A stretch of DNA of 64,000 nucleotides from Owenia fusiformis (GCA_903813345.2 CAIIXF020000002.1:27041223-27105222); one strand, 5' to 3'. Counted from the stretch's first letter, positions 1 through 12,318 are shown. Notes: generated by a model not told the origin, from the sequence alone. Made by a program: numbers and translations.

Positions 1-1945
1 TAAAAGAAACTTGTACTCCCCTAAAATAAAGTGTATGGATAGTACTCACAATTAGCAACGACCCAGGGACAATGACTACCACTCCACATAAAACATTAAC
101 AATGATATTGAACTTCTTCACTACTTATTCAGCATAGAATTTACTCAGAAATGAGTAATACATGGTATTCAAGTATAAATTAAATTACCTCCTTCATATG
201 TGACATATGATTTCACCCAGAAACTAGTTTTTCTAGCAATACCCGATATAAAGACAAAAGAGATATAGCCTGGGAGTAGCCATTTTGTCCCAAATTCTAT
301 CCAAAATGTCATGAATATGTACGCACGAGTGCCAAATGCGAAAGACCAAAAATGACAAAACTTAGCAGGAAAATGAAATGTCTAAGATCTCATTTCCAAA
401 TGGAAAGAAAATCCAACTACCCCAAATCAATATACAACGTGAAAGGAAAATGTATCTTACAACACTCACAACAATTCGTAAAAGTGCAATTTGCATGGCT
501 TTGGCGACATAGAGTTTGTGCACAAATGAATAATGCCTGATTTGATAAAAAGTTACAAATTAGAAAATGAAGTATGGCTTCCTAAAACTCGAATGGAAAG
601 ATCGGAAACGAGAGATGTTGGATTGCTGAAAAAATTGAGAGAACCGGTCTTACAAAAAATGATTCGATGTCGTCTTTAAATATCGGAGGCTCGTCTGAAA
701 GATTGGATGTGTGCAACACTATTTTCTCCCAATTCCAATCGGGACTTTGCACGCGATGGGTGAGTTGATATGATTGATAGGGTCACACCTTGGAACAACG
801 ATACATATCGTGAACACAGATGATAAAATATAGATAGTCAATGAAATAAAATATAAATGAGTACCTTTAATTTCGTATAATTCACAATCTCGCCCTGCTG
901 AATGAAATTGTCTCTAACGGTGTCACTCATCCATCACGAAGGTTGGTTTCTGGTTCTTATTAATGACAGTATGGCTCTCACTTATAAATTTACATTTAGA
1001 ATAGAACGAACATTTGTCAAGTTATGATCGAAACAAAAACTAAATCTTGTCTTCGCAAGGGAAAGTTCAAAAAACTAAATTACTATCTTAAATTTCACAA
1101 ATCTTGCTCTACTGCATCAAATCGTCCTGAATATAGTCACTCGTCAACCACGAAAGTTGATTTCTGGTTTCTTAATCAATCATTCAAGCGTTCTCATTTA
1201 TAAAACAATCGATAATTAAAACTGAAATATATTATAATGCATTCAATGTTTACTTTCTTACAACATTGCATGGTTATTTCATTGTTGGAGCACAGCATTG
1301 TGACACTATGATATTTGCGACGCATTTGACTGCGCCTTCTTTATTCTTCGATGCAAATCATCTAGTTCAAAAATGTAAACATTCCAATACCAAAATTAGA
1401 TTAATTATTTAAATGATACATCCTTTATATTTTTATTTGATTACGTTTTGAATATCATTAACAATAATCCGCTGTTTGACCCTTGAAAACGCAAGAAATA
1501 TTTCCTTGAATATATTGTTTCTATAAGTACAAATCTAATATGTTACTAATTATAGATTTTCTGAATATTTCGCATAATTTGGTCACATCTGCTCTGTCTT
1601 ATTTTTTTCTAAATAATAAAACTTTGAAAAGTACCCTAGTGCAATGCACTAATTGAAAAATGACATTTACGTTAAAATAGTATTATATTTCTATGTAATC
1701 CTAATCCTTTAAATTATATATAAGTTTCGATTTACAATTTGAGTCTCATAAAATGCACTAAAATGCGCATGAAAAGTTTCACGTTTTTTGACCTCTTGTG
1801 ATGACAGACATAATGCGACCCGAAAGCCTTAATATTTTTTACCAAATGGCATTTTAAAAGCATAAGGACATATGCCCCTCCCTAAATATTGGTTCAAATG
1901 TCGTTATGCATATATGGTGCCACGGATTTGCAATATCTATGAGCC
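1..1945. other. AT-rich stretch without a recognisable gene
   Basis: No exon with supportable splice sites or homology was seen on either strand. Two imperfect direct repeats lie at about 915-990 and 1128-1205 (both contain a CACGAAxGTTG-like core and a stretch resembling TTTCTGGTT). A segment at about 1720-1845, around TTTTTTGACCTCTTGTGATG, recurs at about 43335-43460 and more weakly near 57560-57620, so it is a dispersed repeat. The first exons expected for the CCP-PAN gene that follows (signal peptide and earlier CCPs) were not found here. They may lie outside the window or be lost. Confidence 0.5.
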
Positions 1946-1998
1946 ATACCATGGACTATGTCCCCTGCTTTCAAAAACAGTTTATATTTTCATCGTAG

Positions 1999-2190
1999 CC
2001 CTAGTGGCGTGTGATCAGTTGGAGGCTCCGGGAAATGGTTCCTTGCAATTGATAAACGGTGAAACTTCCAATGGCGCTGTCGCTGTTTATTCCTGTGATG
2101 AAGGCTTTGTATTAAATGGAAATTCCACTAGAGTATGCTCGAGTAGCGTTATCGAAGCGGAATGGAGTGGTGATGAAGCAATCTGTGAAC
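1999..2190 (+). CDS. CCP/sushi exon, copy A
   Basis: A 192-nt phase 1-1 exon between acceptor ATCGTAG and donor GTAAGC. It encodes one sushi domain: Cys in VACDQL, an NG turn (GNGSLQL), Cys in YSCDEGF, Cys in RVCSSS, the conserved Trp in AEWSGDE, and a final Cys in AICE. It is nearly identical to the exon at 25649-25840. The reading frame also runs open upstream of the acceptor, but that part has no CCP features and is intronic in the paralogue. Confidence 0.88.
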
Positions 2191-5100
2191 GTAAGCAATA
2201 AAACTGTTATAAAATAAGTGTGTAATAGTCCCTGATCTGATTTCCAAAAGGGCTCTAGAAAAGGGGTTTCGTTTTCCGGTACTTTCCCACATAAAATGAT
2301 TGTACCGTTTGAAAGAACAGACTTCCCTCTTAAAGAAAACAGCTCTTCTATTGATAGAAACAGGGGCAAAAGGCACCAAAACGGGGTTAGACAAGGTGGC
2401 ATTCTGAAGTCTCACTTTCTTGTCATCACGATTCCAGGTAAACCATCAGACGGATTTACTTCAAATTTTCACACATGTTACATGTACATGGTAAGAAGTT
2501 CTAGAGCTGATTCACTTTGCGGCGGCCATCTTGCATTCTGATAAATATTGTCATCGCTATTTAACAAAAAACCACATAACAGATGTACTTCAAATGTTCA
2601 CACATGTTACATGTACATGGTAAAATGTCCTAGACCTCATTATTCTTTTCGGAGGCCATCTTGCATTCTGGCAGCCATCTTGGAAGTATTAAGATAAATC
2701 TTGTAATCACGATTTCAGGAAAACCAAACGGATTTACTTCAAATTTCCACACATATTACATGTAAGGAGTTCTAGAGCTAATTAACCTTTTGGCGGCCAG
2801 CTTGCATTCTGGCGGCCATCTTGGACGTTTTTTGGATAATTCGTGTCATCGTGATTCCAGGAAAACCACTTTACTGATTTTCTTGAAACTTTTACACATG
2901 TTACATGGAAGGTTACATGCTACCTTTTATATTGATATAAACAGGGGCAAAAGGCACTAAAATGGGGTTAGACAAGGTGGCATTCTGAATGCAACCTTTC
3001 ACTATGTTTCTTTACTTTATACCACATAAGTGCATATTTCGTGTATGGTATCAAATGTTCTTTAAAATATCGATATATTGATAGAAACAGGGGCAAAAGG
3101 CAGTAAAGTGGGGTTACACAAGGTGGTATTCTAAGGACAATGTTATATATTTTTCTGCATTTTAAACCACACAATTTGACATAAATGCATATTCGGTGTA
3201 TGTTATCATATTTTATATTGATAGAAACAAGGGCAAGAGACGCTACAATGGGGTAACACAAGGTGATATTCTAAAATACATATTTTTACTCTGCTTCTGT
3301 ACTTTATATCAATTAAATGCATTTTGTGTATGATATCGATTGATTTTTAGAATAAATAACTACATTTCATCAAAAAGAAAAAAGATTATTGAGAACGTCA
3401 AATATTTCTATGAAATGCATTATTGCACAGCGATTTTTTGAGAGCGAAATGTATGCTAAACTGGCCTTGATCTGAGTATATAACGGAATTAAAGCTCTTT
3501 TAAAAGAAAATATAAATGTGTGGAAAATCTTTCACTGTGCATCATGTCAACGAAATGTTCTTCATGTAGCTGAATTATCTTCTGGGCAGGTGATCACACA
3601 GAAGGAGAGACCTGCGTATCATATCCTTACTAAATATAAACAAAAATGAGAAAGGAAAAAAGTGTAAAGCAACCTAGTGGGAAAAGCAAACTCTAAAGTG
3701 TAAAACTGGCAAACAAAAATCAAACCTGAATATCCCAAAACAATAATCTAATATGGGAATAAACAGTATCCACACCGTTCAATGACCAATTCCTCATCAA
3801 TGACCACAACTCCAAGGGACATTCCATTCATACTGAAGTCATTAAAATACATGTTGAAGAAAAATTGGAAATAATGATATCCAATACTCATAAGATCAAA
3901 AATAGTTGTAGATACTAGTACTCATAAAAGCTGCAGATAACGTTTCTTCATCGGGAAAGCAAGCTGTCTCTTAGTAAGATATTAATGATATATGTCAATT
4001 GGCTCTGTATCCACAATGTTGCGAGTTCGAGACACGTGTGCTCTTTGTGTTTATTAATCAACAAAAATCACTTAAACCTGCACTAAAACTGTGTGTCAGA
4101 TTGATATAAGTATATACTCCCTGTCCCTGATCTGGTCCCTCTGAAAACAAGTTTTGTTGTCCGGTACTTTCCCATAGTCCTAGAGCTCATTTGTTTTCCG
4201 GTGGCCATTTTGCATTTTGGCGGCCATCTTGGAAGTTTTAAAATAAATCTTGTCATCACAATTTCAGGAAAACCAAATGGATTTATTTCACATTTTCACA
4301 TATATAACATGGTAAGAAGTTCTAAAGCTGATTAACTTATCAGCGGCCATCTTGCATTTTGGCGGCCATCTTGAAAGTTTTTTATAAATCTTGTCATCGC
4401 AATTCCAGGAAAACCACTGAACAGAAATACTTCAAATTGTCACACATGTTACATGGTAAGAAGTCCCAGAGCTCATTCGTTTTCCGGTGGCCATCTTGCA
4501 TTCTGGCAGCCATCTTGGAATATTTAAGATAAATCTTGTCATCGCGAGTTCAGGAAAACCAAACAGATTTACTTCAAATTTTCACACATGTTACATGGTT
4601 CTAGAAGTTCTAGAGCTGATTAACTTTTCGGCGGCCATCTTGGATTCTGGTGGCCATCTAGGAAGTTTTTAGATAAATTTTGTCATCGTGATTCAAGGAA
4701 AACAACTTAACAGATTTATTTCAAATGTTAACACACGTTAATACTAATAAGTTCTAGAGCTGATAAACCTTTCGGTAGCCATCTTGCATTCTTGCGGCCA
4801 TCTTGGAAGTTTTACATAAATCTTATCATCCTGATTCCAGGCAAACCACTTAACGGATTGTCTTCAAACATTTACATGGTAAGATGTTCTTCAACTGATT
4901 AACTCTTCGACCATCTTGCTTTCTGGGACATCAAATCCACACTGCTATGTTTAAGGCCGATCTTGTTCACCATGTGCTTTGTTTACTCTGTTTTTGTAGC
5001 AGTTCTAGAACTTCTTACCATGTAACATGTGTAAAAATTTCAAGAAAATCAGTTTAGTAGTTTTCCTGGAATCGCAATGACAAGATTTATCTAAAAACGT

Positions 5101-8100
5101 TCAAGATGGCTGCTAGAATGCAAAATGGCTACTAATAAGTTGATCAGCTGTAGAACTTCTTACCATGAAACATGTGTGAAAATTTAAAGCAAATCAGTAA
5201 AGTGGTTTTCCTGGAATCGCAATTACAAGATTTATCTAAAAACGTTCAAGATGGCTGCTAGAATGCAAAATGGCTACTTAAAAGTTAATCAGCTCTATAA
5301 CTTCTTACCATGTAATATGTGTAAAAAGAAGAAAAACTATTGAGTGGTTTTCCTGGAATCGCGATTACAAGATTTATCTAAAAACTTCCAAGATGGCCGC
5401 CAGAATGTAAGATGGCCACTGAAAAGTTGTTCAGCTGTAGTACTTCTTACCATGTAACATGTGTGAAAATTTGAAGCAAATCTGTAAAGTAGTTTTTCTG
5501 GAATCGTGATTACAAGATTTATCTATAAACCTTCCAAAATGGCCGCCAGAATGCAAGATGGCCACTGAAAAGTTAATCAGCTAGAACTTCATACCATGTA
5601 ACATGTGTGAAAATTTGAAGTTAATCTGTTAGGTAGTTTTCCTGGAATCACGATGACAAGATTTATCCCAAAATTTCCAAAGATGGCCGCCAGAATGCAA
5701 GATGGCTGCCGAAAAGTTATTCACCTCTAGATTTTCTTACCATGTAACATGTGTGAAAATTTGAAGTAAATCCGTTTGGTTTTCCTGAAATCGTGATGAC
5801 AAAATTTATCTTAAAACTTTAAAGATGGCCACCAGAATGCAAGATGGCCACCGATAAACTAATGAGGTCTAGGACTTTTTATCATATAACATTTGTGAAA
5901 ATTTGAAGTACATCTGTAGAGTGATTTTTCTGGAATCGCGATGACAAGATTTATCTAAAAAAATCCAAGATGGCCGCCAGAATGCAAGATGGCCACCGGA
6001 AAGTTAATCAGCTCTAGAACTTCCTTCCATGTAACATGTGTGAAAATTTGAAGTAAATCCATCTGGTGGTTTTCTTGGAATCGTGATTACTAGAAAATGA
6101 GACTTCAGAATACCACCTTGTCTAACCCCATTTTGGTGCCTTTTGCCCCTGTTTCTATCAATAGAAGAGGTGTTTTCTTGAAGAGGGAAGTCTGTTCTTT
6201 CAAACGGTACAATCATTTTATGTTGGAAAGTACCGGACAACGAAACTTTATTCAGAGGGTCCAGATCAAGGACTATAACAGTAATCACAATATTAACAAA
6301 TAGATACAGGATAGCATTGTGAGAAACAAGGACAATGTGTCTTGAATTTCTCAAAGTGGTGAATGACAATTTATATTTTCTTCGTAGGCCTATTGGAGTG
6401 TGAACCGTTGGAGACACCGATAAATGGTTTCTTGCAATTGATAAACGGTGAAACTTCCAATGGCGCTGTCGCTGTTTATTTCTGTGATGAAGGGTTTGTA
6501 TTGAATGGAAACTCTACAAGAGAATGTTTGAGTAGCGTAACCGAAGCGGAGTGGAGTGGGGATGAACCGACCTGTGAACGTAAGTTATAAAACTGAAATA
6601 AATTTTTTTGTGTATCTTGCCATTGTATGATACATGTTTCTCGTGTGATTATTTCAGATTCAGCCTTCTTACCCCATAAAGATACGTTCATTATCCCTCA
6701 TAAAACCTCACACGTCTAAGAAGTCACACCGCTATCAACAATACCATACTATATTGTAATCTATTGTTTTATACACAGGAAATTCAGACATGTACACATA
6801 TTTTATTATTGAACTGAAATATGAAAAATATACCGGTATACATACGTATTCGTCTTTGATGAAATACATCAATACCAAGTATTGAGAGATCAATTATCTA
6901 TGTTATTTCTTATGTTACATAACAACGTAGTGTTAGTTTCTATAAATATAACCATACCCGCCGATACACCATACTCATTCTCCATTTACGTAAAGCTGTT
7001 GATTGTGGAATTCCTACGCGTAGTGTTGACTTTCTTAATATTTCCTACACTACGACAACACTTGGATCGATCGCGAGCTTCAGTTGTCCGGCATGTGAAC
7101 GACGTCTAGTTAGTGGGAACGATATCACTTGCCTGCCCGGTGGAGAATGGAGTTGTAGCGAAGCACGTTGTGTAGCCCAGGGTATGTAAGATTCGTGATC
7201 CATTTCCAAAAAGGACAGAAATAATACAAAACATTAGGGATGCCGATCACTGATGGCATTTAGCTATATAAGCTAGACATAATATGAAGTGTTTACCCTG
7301 TATAAAATTGTTGACGTCCATGGTCAACCCTGTCTCTTCTACCTCTGCGTATAAGAACGATTATTGTAGCACCATCAGCAAAATCTTTAGTTTTGTGTTT
7401 TAGTGGCATGGGCTCCATTTGTGAGTAGACTGTGTACAGATGTTGTCGGAGGGCAAACATTGCTTGTGAAACCTGTTGAAAGATTAGCTGATTGTCAACG
7501 TCTTTGTATCACTTTGAACCAGTTTGAATGCAAGTCGGTTGAATGGGGTCGTAACACTCAGGCGGGTATTGCTGATGGCATTGCGCTTGATTGCACATTG
7601 CAAGGCTTTGATTTGTCGGAACCAAATGTGACAACTAGTGATTGTAGGGCAACAGTCTACCGCGAAATTCTCTGTGAGTGGTGTTTCTAAATCTATATCT
7701 GTATGCGAGTTCATATGTAGTTTACTTTTCGTGCGCACCCATTCCGTACCGTACCATTCCTTTCCATATTCAATTTCTTATGACATATGTCGAAAGAAAA
7801 AAACATACCTTTGGAACTAGTTTCTTTACTTTTAGATTTATTAATTACAAAGAAAACCAACGAGGTTTAAGAATTAGTCTGTCCAACTCTAAAAACACTC
7901 AGATTTTTCAAAATATATGTTACCATCTATGTGTGTCTTCGCGTTTTTCTCACTAATACAATCCGGTTACAACTGTTATATCTTTTAATCTAGATGAAAC
8001 GATTTAGAAAATCACATATTAAAAGTTCAAACTAATTTCTGTTACGCCTTATGCGTCTGGGAATATTAGTTGTTTAACAGTTTGGTGAATGTTATGTTAT

Positions 8101-8196
8101 GTAATAAAATAAAATAAATAAGATTTACTGAAAATCGCATTATCAACTTGCTGCATGATGTATTACAATATTTTGTTTTATATAGGTCGTCCATGA
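1999..8196 (+). CDS. CCP-PAN gene, copy A (3' part): three CCP exons, one PAN exon, tiny terminal exon
   Basis: Gene-level entry. Exons are 1999-2190, 6388-6579, 6996-7181, 7404-7673 and 8186-8196, all joined by phase-1 GT-AG introns. They are the counterparts of the last five exons of copy B (25649-28554), in the same order and at high identity. CCP (sushi) modules are about 60-residue, four-cysteine extracellular domains that mediate protein or carbohydrate binding; PAN/apple domains are also extracellular adhesion modules. The product is therefore inferred to be secreted or surface-bound. Each exon is open and keeps its cysteines, so copy A is not obviously dead, but no signal-peptide exon is visible upstream. 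A 4.05-kb foldback element sits in the intron between its first two CCP exons. Confidence 0.7.
2226..6275. mobile_element. 4.05-kb foldback element with internal subrepeat arrays, TAA target duplication
   Basis: The ends are inverted repeats beginning TAGTCCCTGATCTG (left) and, on the opposite strand, TAGTCCTTGATCTG (right). The similarity continues inward for about 250 bp. TAA precedes the element (2223-2225) and follows it (6276-6278); the paralogous intron of copy B at about 25870 has a single TAA and no insert. The interior is an array of roughly 130-140-bp units containing GGCGGCCATCTTG, GTCATC..GATTCCAGGAAAACC and CACACATGTTACATGG. Units are in + orientation on the left (about 2500-2900, 4170-4950) and inverted on the right (about 5000-6060). 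A second left-end-like sequence at about 4121-4170 suggests nesting. A module with core ACAGGGGCAAAAGGC occurs near 2360, 2945, 3090 and 3230. No transposase was seen. A 3-bp TAA duplication fits PIF/Harbinger-type insertion, but that class is inferred. Confidence 0.85.
3340..4115. other. Unique-looking block inside the foldback element
   Basis: Between the GGGGCAAAAGGC modules and the second left-end-like sequence at about 4121 there are about 770 bp without GGCGGCCATCTTG units and without an ORF of note. It may be an insertion or captured host DNA. A tRNA B-box-like stretch (GCGAGTTCGAGAC) near 4021-4035 is too isolated to call an RNA gene or SINE. Confidence 0.35.
6388..6579 (+). CDS. CCP/sushi exon, copy A
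   Basis: A 192-nt phase 1-1 exon (acceptor TTCGTAG, donor GTAAGT). It encodes a four-cysteine sushi domain with LLECEPLETP, YFCDEGF, RECLSS, AEWSGDE and TCE. It differs from the exon at 25995-26186 by only a few bases, notably RECLSS against RVCLSS, and the flanking introns also align. Confidence 0.9.
6996..7181 (+). CDS. CCP/sushi exon of a second type, copy A
   Basis: A 186-nt phase 1-1 exon (acceptor CGTAAAG, donor GTATGT), the counterpart of 26843-27028. It reads VDCGIPTR ... FSCPACERRL ... ITCLPGGEWSCSEARC. The pattern is that of a sushi domain (CG.P, C..G, TC..G.W) with two additional cysteines: one in PAC after the second Cys, one in WSC after the Trp. These may form an extra disulfide. 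It is clearly distinct from the other CCP exons. Confidence 0.85.
7404..7673 (+). CDS. PAN/apple-like exon, copy A
   Basis: A 270-nt phase 1-1 exon (acceptor GTGTTTTAG, donor GTGAGT). The product contains RLCTDVVGG, ADCQRLCITLNQFECKSVEW, ALDCTLQGFDLSE, SDCRATVY and a Cys completed across the last splice. Cysteine spacing (C; DCxxxC; x6C; CxL) and the CKSVEW segment fit PAN/apple domains. The counterpart in copy B is 27766-28035. The domain assignment is by pattern only. Confidence 0.75.
8186..8196 (+). CDS. Terminal micro-coding exon, copy A
   Basis: Acceptor TTTTATATAG is followed by GT CGT CCA TGA. With the phase-1 PAN exon this completes a Cys codon, adds Arg-Pro and stops. The same arrangement occurs at 28544-28554, with flanking similarity extending some 130 bp downstream in both copies. 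A possible ATTAAA poly(A) signal lies at 8319-8324. Confidence 0.6.
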
Positions 8197-8488
8197 TGAT
8201 AAGGTTTAAACTACACCCTTATACAATGCAAGTGCACGCTGTTGATAAAAAACTAGATGTAAACTATGATTGACGAAGAGTGCAATAGATTGATTGATTC
8301 ATTGGATTTGTAATCTCAATTAAAATACATATATATTCTAAAACTATTTGAAATGTGCAATTGGTTACATAAACTCTACATAGAGGTTCTTGTATGAGTA
8401 GCTGTGTAAGATGGTCCATTCTTGATGAGCTTTGATAATTCTTGCTTTGAAGATGTTTCTTTTTCTCGTCTTCGACTCGATAAAGAAA

Positions 8489-8776
8489 CATTATCAAAGC
8501 AGGTCAAGAATGGGCGGTATTGCACAAGTACGGGTACAAGAGAATTTTTCTCAAATGACGACTCTGTACTATGCCATATTTTCACCTTTTTATGATAAAA
8601 CTAATTCGAAAATAGTTTCAAATTAAGTGATATGCTTAGCAACAAAGCTCCATTGTTATGGGTCAAGAATAGACGGTATTTCACAAGTATGGGTACAAGA
8701 GACTTTTTCTCAAATGACGACTCTGTACTTTGCCATATGTTCACCTTTTTTATGATAAAACTAAATCGAAAATAGC
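8489..8776. repeat. Local direct duplication (about 125-bp units)
   Basis: Two imperfect copies, about 8489-8620 and 8655-8776, share GGTCAAGAAT, GGGTACAAGAGA, CTCAAATGACGACTCTGTAC and GATAAAACTAA. The unit is not repeated in the copy B 3' flank, so it formed or was lost after the gene duplication. Confidence 0.7.
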
Positions 8777-10190
8777 TTTCAACAGTCAAGTCAAGTAACT
8801 AAGTCAACATTCGAAAATAAAAATCTCAAAAATCGTACATCTTTGATTTCCAAAATAATTTGTGAGATGGTTATTAAGATGATAATACACATTTTAACGT
8901 ATTAATTTTGAGTACATCTCGAATCCATTCTCAACAAAGCATTATCGAAATAAGTATTCAAAATGTTTGAGTTCGGGATGATAAAAGTACGTTAAGATAT
9001 ACCGCTCCTTAACATACTCCTTTGGGAACAAGATATAGAATCAAGTGCATATTCTTCTTATTTACTCCCTGACACATGCCAATGAATGTTACATAAGTAA
9101 ATATCTCCGTTTTAAATAATTTTGTAAACGTTGTTCTCTACAGGTGCCATTTTGTATAATTGAAAACAAAATTGAACATTTTGCATTTCTAAATTGATAA
9201 GTTTCTTGGAATACAACTTAACCGTGAACGATTTAAGTCATTAGTAATATTTCCTTTAGTGATCCCATGCTAAATAGACAGTAACTGGGTCAATGTTTTG
9301 TGTTCAACCTTGTTTTCATGACTTTTAAACATGAGTTGACAATTATGTAGGACATTTCATTTCCAAATGTAAGCGTGTCAACTCCTGTTTTTGCACAATA
9401 TTTAGCCTTTTATAATGATAGATCTGCATGTACCTCTCAATGAGGCGATACGTTTTTAAATTTAAAGATGTAAGCTATAAACTCAAACAAAAATTCAAAC
9501 CACCCGCTATATTATTTTGATTACACAAGACGAAACTTCCACTCCCGGGGAGCACGTTGGTAACACTTTGAAGGAGGATTATCGAAAAATCGTTGGAATT
9601 TTCACAAAAGGTTTCACGCAATTTCGTTGCTTTGTTTAAGCCTCGACTAATATCATACTCAAATCCGATACCGAACGACGTCAAGTATTAACAATACACT
9701 TTTCGTACATCTCGCTCAAGGCAAGGTTCTGTGATCCAGCAATGTGCATTGGTGTTAAAACACGAATATACCATGAGCACATGCTTTGAGGATCCGCGTT
9801 GTTTGAACCTACCGCCGAGCACACTTATAGATTAAGACCCGTTACACAGTCATGATACCGCCTAGCAAGCTCATTGCATCATCGGGTCTGCTTTACCCCC
9901 GTGAATGTGCATTCCGAAAGAAAAAATTCACAAATATCAACACATTTCATTGAGTAGGATATTACATTCGAAATCATAACTTTCAAAATATTTGTTTTAA
10001 CCAAGAATTATAAGAACTTGAAACATGTTGTTAGTTTTACAAACTGCATATCCTCATTTACGTTCTTTGACAAGGATGAATCCATTTGAAAACATGGATT
10101 TTCTTGATTATTCTTCAAAACTACCCTTGAAATATAAGTATGTATCTGTGAAAATAGGACCGTGGGTACTGGGCTCACATGGTGTTGCTC
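8777..10190. other. AT-rich stretch, nothing recognised
   Basis: Both strands were read. Short open frames (for example 9475-9684 on the minus strand) have no recognisable domain, no convincing splice context and no repeat partner in the window. Confidence 0.4.
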
Positions 10191-10198
10191 AAAAAACG

Positions 10199-11300
10199 GA
10201 TATAATTTTTTGCCGATTTTTTTGTAACAAAATTATTTCATACAACTACTCTTTACAAAGACATGGCTTTTCCAATGCAGGACACCTGAAATTGTTTGTA
10301 AAGCTTAGAAATGGTCCAAAACCGAATTTTGCGAGACAACAATGGCGACCATTTTGAAAATAGGCGAGATTTTGAACCAGGAGGGGAGTTTTTTGTATTG
10401 ATGTTGAATAAAAATAACTTAAAACTGGAATCCTATCGACAGAGGTTTTAATGCAAATGGTCCAAAAGAGGATTTCGTGAGACAGATGGACAAATCTATG
10501 TTAAAGACCAAAATTGGGTATAAAAGGCAGATTGAACGGCCCACAACAGCCAAATATGGCAGTTTAAATGACCAGTTTAAACAAAATGAGAAATTTTTCA
10601 AACTTTTTGCAATAGCAAGATAATTATGATGTGTTATTAGCTCTTATTGTTACAGTGGTTCAAATCAGATTCATAAAATGTTATTTAGTGTTTGTGAAAT
10701 AAGTCAATTAATTTTTGTAAATATGCTCTTTAGCATAACTGAAACTTTAAATTTCAGCCAATGAGCATCTCTTATCTGTCTAAAAGTAAACAAAGATAGC
10801 ATAAAGCTGTAGCAGACCATGTGGTTCTGTATCTGCTGGACATTTAAACTGACCACATTAGCACTGATTGGCTGAGCTGTGACAGCTTAATTAATAGCTT
10901 CACCCTGGGTGTCTACTTAACAGAAATTTAGGCCTTTAACTAAAATGGCTGAAAATAAAAAATAAAAATACCATTTTTTGCCGATTTTTTGTAACAAAAT
11001 TATTACATACAACTACTCTTAACAGTGACATGGCTTTTTACAATGCAAAACACCTGAAATTCTTTGAAATGCTAGGAAATGGGCCAAAAGTGAATTTTGC
11101 GAGACAAAAATAGCGACCATTTTAAAAATAGGCGAGCTTTTGAACCAGGAGTCACAGGGGAGTTTTCTGTATTGATGTTGAACAAAAATAATTTAAAACG
11201 GGAATCCTATCGACAGAGATTTTATAAAATGCCACTATTGTTGACGGACGCATGCACGGACGCATACACGCACGCACGGACAGACAGACGGACAAGTGAG
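10199..11300. repeat. Direct repeat pair with simple-sequence tail
   Basis: Two copies of a segment of about 250 bp, at about 10199-10450 and 10974-11230, share TTTTGCCGATTTTTT, ACATGGCTTTT, GACACCTGAAATT-like and TCCTATCGACAGAG. Between them are about 520 bp of related AT-rich sequence. The right copy runs into a CACGGACG/CACGCACG simple-sequence tract (about 11245-11292). The frame at 10025-10357 is carried by this repeat and is not considered a gene. Confidence 0.7.
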
Positions 11301-11334
11301 TGATTGCAGAAAGTCACCATGTGAGCTAGTAATT

Positions 11335-11440
11335 TGATATAAATGCATATCGTGTATGATATAATCTTCTATTTTAATAGAAACATGGGCAACTGCCACT
11401 TCAAAGGTAACACAGGGTGATATTCTAAAATTCTGAGATA
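11335..11440. repeat. Fragment of the foldback-element module
   Basis: AATGCATATCGTGTATGATA, then a diverged GAAACATGGGCAA..GTAACACAGGGTGATATTCT segment, match the module seen at about 3180-3275 inside the 2226-6275 element. It is a degraded dispersed copy. Confidence 0.55.
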
Positions 11441-11560
11441 TGCCAGTATCTCCATTTAAATAATGTAGACATCTTGGCTTGTTTATTTACTTATGCTAAT
11501 GTACTGATGCCTATGCGAGATATTCATCATGTCACATGGTCACTCCGGTCTAGCAGTCAG

Positions 11561-12318
11561 TTTTTTTGTTTGTTTTTTATATATGTGATTTATTTCATAG
11601 TAAAATAGAATTATTACATACACATGTTGCGGCTTTGCAATGGAGCATTATAAGCCACAATTGAATAATAACAAGATTTAAAAAAGAAAGTATGACAATG
11701 GATTTGCAATAAACAAAAGAATTATTGTGTACAAAATTATACAGTTGGTGGTGGAAGAAATACTTACGCGCTTGCACACCTTTGAATAAAAGCTGAGGTG
11801 AGCCTTAAAATTTAAATATTAACTTCTTTTGGCAGACTTCTGTCTCCATACAAAAACAATGATAATTTGTCTTGCTGGTTATTAAATGCTGGGTAATTAA
11901 AATTTAGAAGAGTAAGTGCATCCTCTAAATCTTTAAGATACTGTGATCTAAGGTTACAAGAGAACATGACATGAATGGATGTTTCATTGCTATACCCACA
12001 TTTGCATGTAGGGGATGGTACATTAGTAAAATTGTGGGCGTAAAAATGGGACTGGAAGATCAGATCACAGCGCACCTTGTTCAGAGAAATTTCTTGGCTC
12101 CTTGTCAAGGAGATCTCTGAGGAATTAATGATATAAGTAGTCATTAATTTTTTCTTTACATTCGATTTAAAAATATTAAGATTTGGTGATTCTTTAGTTT
12201 CGGGTGGGAGAGACTCCCAGTCAATGATGGATTTAAATATGCATGATCTATTTGAAAATGTTGAGGATTTGATTGGAATTTGGTAGTCACGGCTTCTTCG
12301 TGTTATTGATGGAAGATT
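11561..12318 (-). mobile_element. 5'-truncated CR1/Jockey-like LINE with 12-bp target duplication
   Basis: The segment is bounded by a perfect direct repeat TCTAGCAGTCAG at 11549-11560 and 12319-12330. On the minus strand the 3' end is A-rich with an AATAAA upstream (around 11588). A LINE C-terminal coding remnant fills the rest. Target duplication, A-rich tail and 5' truncation are the classical signs of target-primed reverse transcription. Confidence 0.88.
11812..12316 (-). pseudogene. LINE ORF2 C-terminal fragment
   Basis: Open from the truncation point to a stop at 11812. It begins with a segment resembling the LINE at 33992-36205 after its RT domain (RRSRDYQIPIKSSTFSNRS against PRHYRIPFPISNSFKKS). 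It continues to a Cys/His cluster CKCGYSNETSIHVMFSC and ends in LSLFLYGDRSL, parallel to CVCGDIQQTTHHFLLNC and QFLLFGDRNL in the intact element. The two are related members of one family. The fragment lacks endonuclease and RT. Confidence 0.85.

Noticed and set aside
4005-4040. tRNA B-box-like GCGAGTTCGAGAC
   Set aside because: Isolated motif without a matching A box at proper distance.
6882-7109. Open frame over the second-type CCP exon, copy A
   Set aside because: It is a different frame from the CCP reading. The CCP frame has splice sites, cysteine pattern and a paralogue; this one has none.
10025-10357. 110-codon frame as a gene
   Set aside because: Most of it lies in a repeat that recurs, with stops, at 10974-11230.
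11245-11292. CRISPR-like short repeats
   Set aside because: The CACGGACG/CACGCACG tract is a simple microsatellite with no spacer structure, in an animal genome.
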